Below are positions 58,601-64,000 of a DNA stretch of 64,000 bases, piece by piece. The stretch spans positions 26,899,881-26,963,880 of the forward strand of contig OY776131.1 in assembly GCA_963675135.1 (NCBI GenBank). The letters run 5' to 3'. Source of the DNA: Galeopsis tetrahit. Taxonomy: Eukaryota > Streptophyta > Magnoliopsida > Lamiales > Lamiaceae. The notes beneath the pieces were generated by a model that saw only the letters and a program-made list of their open reading frames with translations, was not told where the DNA came from and did no database searches. Position 1 is the stretch's first letter. Every line of letters begins with the position of its first letter. The translations under genes and the position numbers were made by a program.

Positions 58601-59762
58601 CCTCTAAGAGGTTGTAATTCGTTTCACATATTTTTATATAGTGAACAACGTAGATTATTTTATAATCTACGCAAATTTTGAATACTTTCATTTTTCAAAG
58701 TGCAATTTAATTTCCTCTACATAGTGTTGTCTGGACAGTGTCAACACGACAGACAACATCTTTGATTTCGCACGCACACACACTTTCAGTAAATTCAATT
58801 CCACCATTAGATTGAAAATATTTTATATGGCACGTTAGTTAATTTTCAACCATGTTTTTGAAAATAACAAAGATAGAGAATAAATCAGACTTTTGGCGAA
58901 GAGGATAAAACCAAGTGAAGCGAGAGTGATCATATATGAAGATAGAATAATAGGAAAAACCATCAGCAGATTTAATCGGAGAGGGTCCCCATAAGTCATA
59001 GTGAATAATATCAAGAACATGTGATGCTCCTTTTTTATTTATGACAAAGGGAAGCCTAACACTCTTCACTTTTTGACAGGGTGAGCGTATAATAGGGCGA
59101 GGAAGCAAAGAAGTAACAAAAATGAGACTTTTATTTTTAAGCAGATTTACAATGTCAACATTTATATGTCCTAATCGATTATGCCATAATTCAAAGGAAC
59201 CATTAGATGTGCGAGCACGTAACATAGAAGCAAAAGCAGAATGCCAATTTTTCAAAACATATAAGCCACGATCAAGTCTGCCCTGAGCTAGGACCACGCC
59301 TGTATTCCGATTCTGAATTTCAAAAGAGTCATTAGAAAAAATAAGACGAACAAGAAAATCATTTGTTAGTTTACTAACAGATAGGAGATTTTTTGTAATA
59401 GAGGGGACGACCAGAACATCAGAAAAGGATAAGTTTGAATTGTGAAAATGAGTACCAATATGAGTGATTGGAAGGATATTATCATTTGCCACAACAACAT
59501 TGTCAGACCCCGTATATGGCGTGGAAGAATCAAGGGATACAGAGGAGGAGATCATGTGCAAGGAATCACTAGTGTCAACGTACCAGTCGGAGAGATTCGT
59601 GTGGCGAGAAAAGGAATCAACAATGTTGGCTTGTAGACCAGGTTGGGACTCTTAGCGTTGAGTGCAAGAGGGAGCATAGTGACCATCAAAGCGACAAATC
59701 TGACAGCGAGGAGAAAAAAGAGTTTGCCCGCGACCACGACAAGACTGACCACGACCACGAGT
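55621..59762 (-). pseudogene. Ty1/copia polyprotein, decayed and interrupted
   Basis: Order on the minus strand: CCHC remnant near 59740-59650 (CQICRFDGHYAPSC); GAG-pre-integrase (ELWHNRLGHINVDIVNLLKN) and integrase start (DLWGPSPIKSADGFSYYSIF) in 59561-58839; integrase remainder (NPAQNGRAERKHRHI) from 58020; a Pro-rich linker; RT with LDVNNAFLHGLL and YVDDIIITG; and RNase H ending KHIDIDYHF...LANIFTKSFGRPL near 55640. A CTTGAGGGGGG purine tract follows. Stops and frameshifts (for example near 56775, 56690 and 58845) plus a solo-LTR insertion make it non-functional. The gag N-terminus and 5' LTR are missing at 59762. Gene order integrase-before-RT defines copia. Confidence 0.92.
58023..58788 (+). 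mobile_element. Solo LTR inside the copia integrase (766 bp)
   Basis: Begins TGTTGATATTG and ends CACTTTCA, flanked by GTAAA (58018-58022 and 58789-58793). Removing it restores the copia reading E-F-T-N-H-K-F-R across the junction, which confirms the boundaries. A CTATAAATACC TATA box at about 58343 gives plus orientation. No interior remains, as expected from LTR-LTR recombination. Confidence 0.88.
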
Positions 59763-61364
59763 GGTAGACAATAGGCTAACTGTTGAAAAATATTTTCAGA
59801 TTAGAATCAATGTTTTTTTACCCCTCAACTTTGATAAATTGGTATGCAATAGGCTAATAACCTTTTTTGGATCCACCTATCGTATGTAAAATGGAGGCTA
59901 TTAAGCGTTCTGAAGTAAATGCGTGATTTTGTTCTATCAATATTGCTAAATATGTAGCTTAATATTTCTTTTCATTTTTGTGTTTATGTTTACCATAACA
60001 AAAATGACGTGAGGATTTAATTTATGCGTATCAAAATTGTAAAACTTCATGTATATGATAGACCCGTTTTAATAGTGGATGCATCCAAGCATTTTGTAGG
60101 GTGTGTAATCTTAAAGACTGTATATTTTCTCTAATATTTGTAAACTAGTGCACGACTCGCGTACTACGCAGGAATAATTATTTCTTCGATCTACGTAAAA
60201 TGCATAGGCACACATGACTCAAATAGATACAATTGATTGTAAGAAGAGAAAAAATCTAAGACATAAAATGAGTTACAAATTTCATAAATTGAAAATAACA
60301 ATTGATGATATGATCGAGTATTAAGGGTTGGATTGACATAATATATGAGGTTTAGAAGGACAATAAAAGGTAGATCAAATAAATGAAGAAAACCTATGAC
60401 CATAAGCTCACAGGCCGAGCCAGAGAATAAATGTAGAACTTTAAAAAAAACATGCACAAATCATGAGTAAACAACCATCTCATCATTTTTAGAGTTTTAT
60501 AGTTGAAATAAAAAGAGTGGGGTTGAGAGAAAGAAAGAAAGAGAATGAGCAGACATGTTTATCCACTCGAGTATTTTAGGGTATTTTTGTTGGTTCGCAA
60601 TTCATTTTAATATTCTCTTAAAATTATCATGTGATACCTCTATATTTCGAACCATGCTCTGGAATTAGTAGGAGTTGGATTGATACCTCTACAATTTAAA
60701 AAAATAAAAAAACATAGAAGGGAAGAAAATTGAAAAAAAAATGTTAACACGTATAATACAAATAAAACAAAAAATTACACTATTTAAAAAAATATACAAA
60801 AAAAAAATATAAAATTACGTTATTGTTGTTTAAAAAATTGTCCAAACCCATTTTCGTCAACCATTGAATGTGAGCAACAAGTTATATATCACATTTTCGT
60901 CAACATTATTCGACTCTCAACGGGCTAAGTTTTGATTAGAAATTCTGATCATTCAAGGACTCTCTACGGGCTAAGTTTTGATTAGAAATTCTGATCATTC
61001 GTGCTGCCAACAGACTATGGCCACAGGCTGGGAAAACTTATATTATTGAGGAAAAATGGTTAATAATAAATTGTCCACAAACACAAACCACGTATTCTTA
61101 ATAAAACTTCAAATGATTGGAGCAATTTCTTAATGGTCCAGAAATCGGCAAACCCATTAAATAAATAAAGGTACCATAATTTTTTTTTAAAGAAAACAAA
61201 CTAATAACAGAAACAAACTAATAACAGTTTTTATCAAATCCTACACTATCTGCATTAAATCAACCAAACAGGATATCTGCATTAAATCAACCAAGCAGGA
61301 TGATGGATCAACAAATGGATCAACAAAGCGTTTGATGGGGAGTACTTGGTATATATAAAAAAAA
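59763..61364. repeat. Non-coding spacer with a Helitron terminus and dispersed fragments
   Basis: CTAG at 60145-60148 followed by TGCACGACTCGCGTACTACGC is a minus-strand Helitron 3' end (hairpin CGCGTACTACGC); its 5' end was not located. 60700-60835 matches 13840-13985, and 61035-61245 matches 19430-19690. GGGCTAAGTTTTGATTAGAAA is duplicated at about 60921 and 60969. No gene. Confidence 0.55.
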
Positions 61365-61481
61365 ATGGGTAGATAGAGAGAGAGTGAGAGAGAGAAAGAG
61401 AGAGCGATTGGAATTCTTGGCATCCTGTGGATCGTCGTCGACCCAGAAACCGCCGGAACCCTACCCTTGCCCCTTCCCATC

Positions 61482-63469
61482 ATGCCACGTCCTTCACCAA
61501 AACCCACCCCCATCAAGCTATATCTTACTCCAAAACCCACCCCCGCAACCAAGCCCACGATCAGTTCATCCATTGCCGCCCCGAACCCCTTCCCAACCAC
61601 CTTTTTAACCCCAGCCGTACCCGTAACCCGAGTTTCGAGCAGCGCCTTGCCAACCATAAGGGGGAGAGGATGCACCCCACGAGTTTTTGTTTCCAACTTC
61701 CCAGAGGATTGGAAGGTTTTCGATATTTTTGAATGGCTACATAAATTTGGAAGAATTGTCGATGTTCACATCCCAAACAAGAGGACGAGACTTGGAAGGA
61801 GATTCGCGTTCGTCAGTTACGTCAGTAACACTGATATATCCAGGGTTGCGAATGATATAGATAAAATGTGGATTGGTTCAAGGAAGATACGAGCGCCAGT
61901 TGCTTTCCAATCGAACTTACCAAAACCTCCCGCTGTTAAGTCGACATCCAATCGGGGCAGCACACCGAACAAGGGAGGTTTTCGTGATGACCGTAGCTTT
62001 GCAGAAGATGTGGAGAATAAGAGGTGTGTATCTCCATGTCTAGTGTCCAGGTCTTGCTCACCTGCTATGCAGGGCATGGTGTTGGGGTGTTCAAGTGAGT
62101 CAGACCTGAGTTGGGCTCGTTCGTGTGTAGTTGGAGAGGTGAAAAATGAGGAATTGTTGAAATATATCGAGAAGGAACTTATTTGCGGAGGCTACGAAAA
62201 TTACAACTTGGTGTTTCTCGGAGGACTTAACGTCCTCTTAACTCCCGACCCGTCCAAAGGAGGTGGAAATATCCTTATGGAAGATAATGATTGGAAACGC
62301 AATAGGTTCTGTTGCATTAGACCCTGGAGACCGATGGATGTGGTGAAATCTCGTCAAGTTAGGATTAATATCTTTGGCGTCCCTCTGCACGCTTGGAATG
62401 AAGAATCATTTCGAGCCATTGGTTCTCATTTTGGGATGGTCCGCAAAGTTGACAGTAGAACTGTTCAGAAACAAGAGGTTTCGAGAGGGAGGGTGTGTGT
62501 CGGGACTAACCGATGGGTTCCTATTAACGATCACATCCAATTCGTTGTGGAGGACACTATATTTGAGATATGGGTTTCAGAAGCTTACAACACAAGTGAG
62601 TTTTTTCCCCTTTCGATCCGGGGTGGAGATGTAGAGTCAGGCTCGGAATCTGAATCTTCGTTTGGAGATCTGTCCTCCATGGTGAACAGTTCGGATATCG
62701 GGTCGGATTCGGGAGAGTCTGCAACCCGAATGATAGAAACCCTAATGGAGGTCGAGAAGACGAAAAGTCTAGATGGTGGGGAGAGAGAGGTAGATCCTAG
62801 AGAGGAGGAGGTAGGCGTGGGGGGGACAGCTATCCGATCCTCTCTATCCCAGACAAATTATGATCATCAGTATGGCAAGATTCTAGAGGAAGCCGTTATT
62901 TCCCACTCCCAAGAAGCACAAAACGTCCCTTCGGATTCTGTGGGGCCTACACACCTAGTTGCTGCTTCTAGAGACGTGTTGGAATCTAATTTCCCTAAGG
63001 TGCTAGAAAGGCCCAAGGTCGGGGAGGAAAGCGCAGATTACCCTTCTGAGGAATCAGACCCTTTTAACTTGGGTCCCATTATTGATCAGGCCCAACCAAT
63101 TTTGGAAAGGCCCCCACGACTGAAGCTTATGAAAACGGCCCAAGCTGATTTTTCAGAATACACCAGGGAAATATGGCCAAAGTTCATCAAAGAAATTGAC
63201 CCAGATCAAATCGTAGAGCCACAAAAAAAGGAAAGAAAAGGAAGTTGCGTAAGAAACTCACAATTTCTAGGGCACCGACCTCTACAGTTACTCGCGAGGT
63301 CGACCAAACTCAAAATCAGAAGTTGTCGATTGATTCTGAAGCAATTATGTTGCTTCAGGTATGTAAATCCATGGGCTTCTGCGCGAAAAAGGATTCGATT
63401 TTTCTAAAAGACAGATTTAAGGATGCCGAGGCAAGAGATAGACTGGCGGCCGACCAGTTGCGGCGGTGA
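61482..63469 (+). CDS. LINE ORF1 RNA-binding protein (RRM plus DUF4283-like), one homopolymer frameshift
   Basis: The first ATG in the frame is at 61482 (MPRPSPKPTP...). A Pro/Ser/Thr-rich N-terminus leads to an RRM at about residues 65-140 with RNP-like motifs VFVSNFPEDW and RFAFVSYV. A DUF4283-like segment (NYNLVFLGGLNVLL, then DVVKSRQVRINIFGVPLHAWN and FVVEDTIFEIWVSE) is typical of plant LINE ORF1. The acidic C-terminal tail (GSDSGES, EREVDPREEE) ends at 63407 in this frame. The natural C-terminus (DRFKDAEARDRLAADQLRR, stop at 63469) lies in another frame, entered at the A7 run near 63222. The protein would coat LINE RNA. Confidence 0.8.
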
Positions 63470-63514
63470 TGTTGGGGGATATGTCGGAGGAGGCGAGTTT
63501 TTTCCAGTTTTTTA

Positions 63515-64000
63515 ATGAAGATTTTGAGCTTGAATGTTAGGGGAATAGGGAGTAGAAGAAAGACGGATGCAGTGAGGGAGTTAAATAAGAAGGAAAGAGC
63601 GGAGGTAGTTTGCATTCAAGAAACCAAAAGCGACCTAATCAGCTTTGAAACCTGCGTGGCTCTGTGGGGCGACAAAGATATGGATTGGTATTTTAAGGGG
63701 GCAGATGGTCTATCGGGGGGGGGGGATTCTTTGCATCTGGAAAAACTCGAGCTTTGTGGTTTCTGACCGATGGGAGGAGGGAGATGCCCTTGGCTTATCT
63801 GGTCATTGGGGTAATGAGGGAGGGTGCGTTCACATCGTGAACGTCTATGCTTCTTGTGATCATAAGAAACGGAGAGACCTTTGGGAGAAGCTTAAATCCA
63901 GAATCGAACCGAGGAAGGCGGATAGATGGTGCCTATGCGGAGATTTTAACGCCACACTACACATCTCGGATAGGAAAAGCTTCGCTTCAAATAAGCCCAA
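63515..64000 (+). CDS. LINE ORF2 start: AP-type endonuclease, frameshift at G11, incomplete at window end
   Basis: Starts MKILSLNVRGIGS, the canonical start of plant L1 ORF2, followed by EVVCIQETKSD with the catalytic Glu. The frame breaks at a G11 run at 63715-63725. In the shifted frame the protein continues (LCIWKNSSFVVSDRW, GGCVHIVNVYASC, WCLCGDFNATL) with the GDFNA motif, and is open to base 64000. The endonuclease nicks target DNA to prime reverse transcription. RT and RNase H would lie beyond the window. Confidence 0.85.

Larger units (their letters stand above)
61365..64000 (+). mobile_element. L1-type LINE, 5' part, running off the window
   Basis: A GA-rich 5' leader (about 61370-61410) is followed by ORF1 and, 45 bp after it, ORF2, in L1-like order. 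Both frames are open for long stretches, broken only at homopolymer runs. ORF2 runs past base 64000. Confidence 0.85.

Noticed and set aside
58759..58788. Solo LTR ending at ACAGACAACA (58758), matching TGTTG...CAACA termini
   Set aside because: The GTAAA duplication and restoration of the copia frame place the end at 58788; the CAACA match is a coincidence within the LTR.

Overview
The window is plant nuclear DNA, almost certainly from a eudicot. It holds a spliced meiotic SPO11-2 gene, a spliced F-box/FBD gene, and a dense nest of plant transposons: Ty3/gypsy, Ty1/copia, L1-type LINE, Mutator-like (MULE), Helitron and Tourist-type elements. I see no rRNA, tRNA, CRISPR array or bacterial-style operon. 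About 90% of the window is mobile or mobile-derived. Only two host genes look like real single-locus genes, at 40.0-42.8 kb and 47.1-49.4 kb, both on the minus strand.

Layout. 1-7095: most of a non-autonomous Ty3/gypsy-type LTR element whose 5' LTR starts before the window. 7096-7916: decayed 3' part of an F-box gene. 8354-12483: dead MULE transposase (-), split by a foldback MULE-type insertion with a 10-bp target duplication. 12.9-14.75 kb: AT-rich debris. 14.76-21.44 kb: large imperfect inverted repeat built from LTR and Helitron pieces. 20.17-37.38 kb: a tandem duplication of roughly 12 kb. Each unit carries a gag-only LTR retrotransposon. The join between units falls inside a 288-bp Helitron, and unit B keeps the empty target site of that Helitron. 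Unit B also carries a 5.2-kb Helitron with two decayed RPA70-like genes and a nested 1.6-kb Pack-MULE-like insert. 37.5-39.2 kb: 5'-truncated LINE. 40.04-42.8 kb: F-box/FBD gene. 42.95-46.55 kb: two MULE-type insertions around a second copy of that gene's promoter; one contains a plant-mobile-domain fragment. 47.1-49.4 kb: SPO11-2, with every exon recognisable but one extra base in exon 9. 49.5-50.5 kb: terminal-inverted-repeat insert with a GC-rich core. 50.75-55.62 kb: a second, unrelated gag-only LTR element, complete with a 5-bp target duplication. It sits at the 3' LTR boundary of a dead copia element (55.62-59.76 kb), which also holds a 766-bp solo LTR. 61.37-64.0 kb: 5' part of a nearly open LINE running off the window.

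The elements combine as layers. Insertions with readable target duplications or empty sites give a relative order: the gag-only element came first, then a Tourist-type MITE in its 5' LTR, then Helitrons, then a duplication apparently mediated by Helitron homology. Coordinates of exons and element ends were read by eye. The gag, RPA, SPO11-2, F-box/FBD, RNase H, MULE and LINE assignments rest on family motifs, not on a search.
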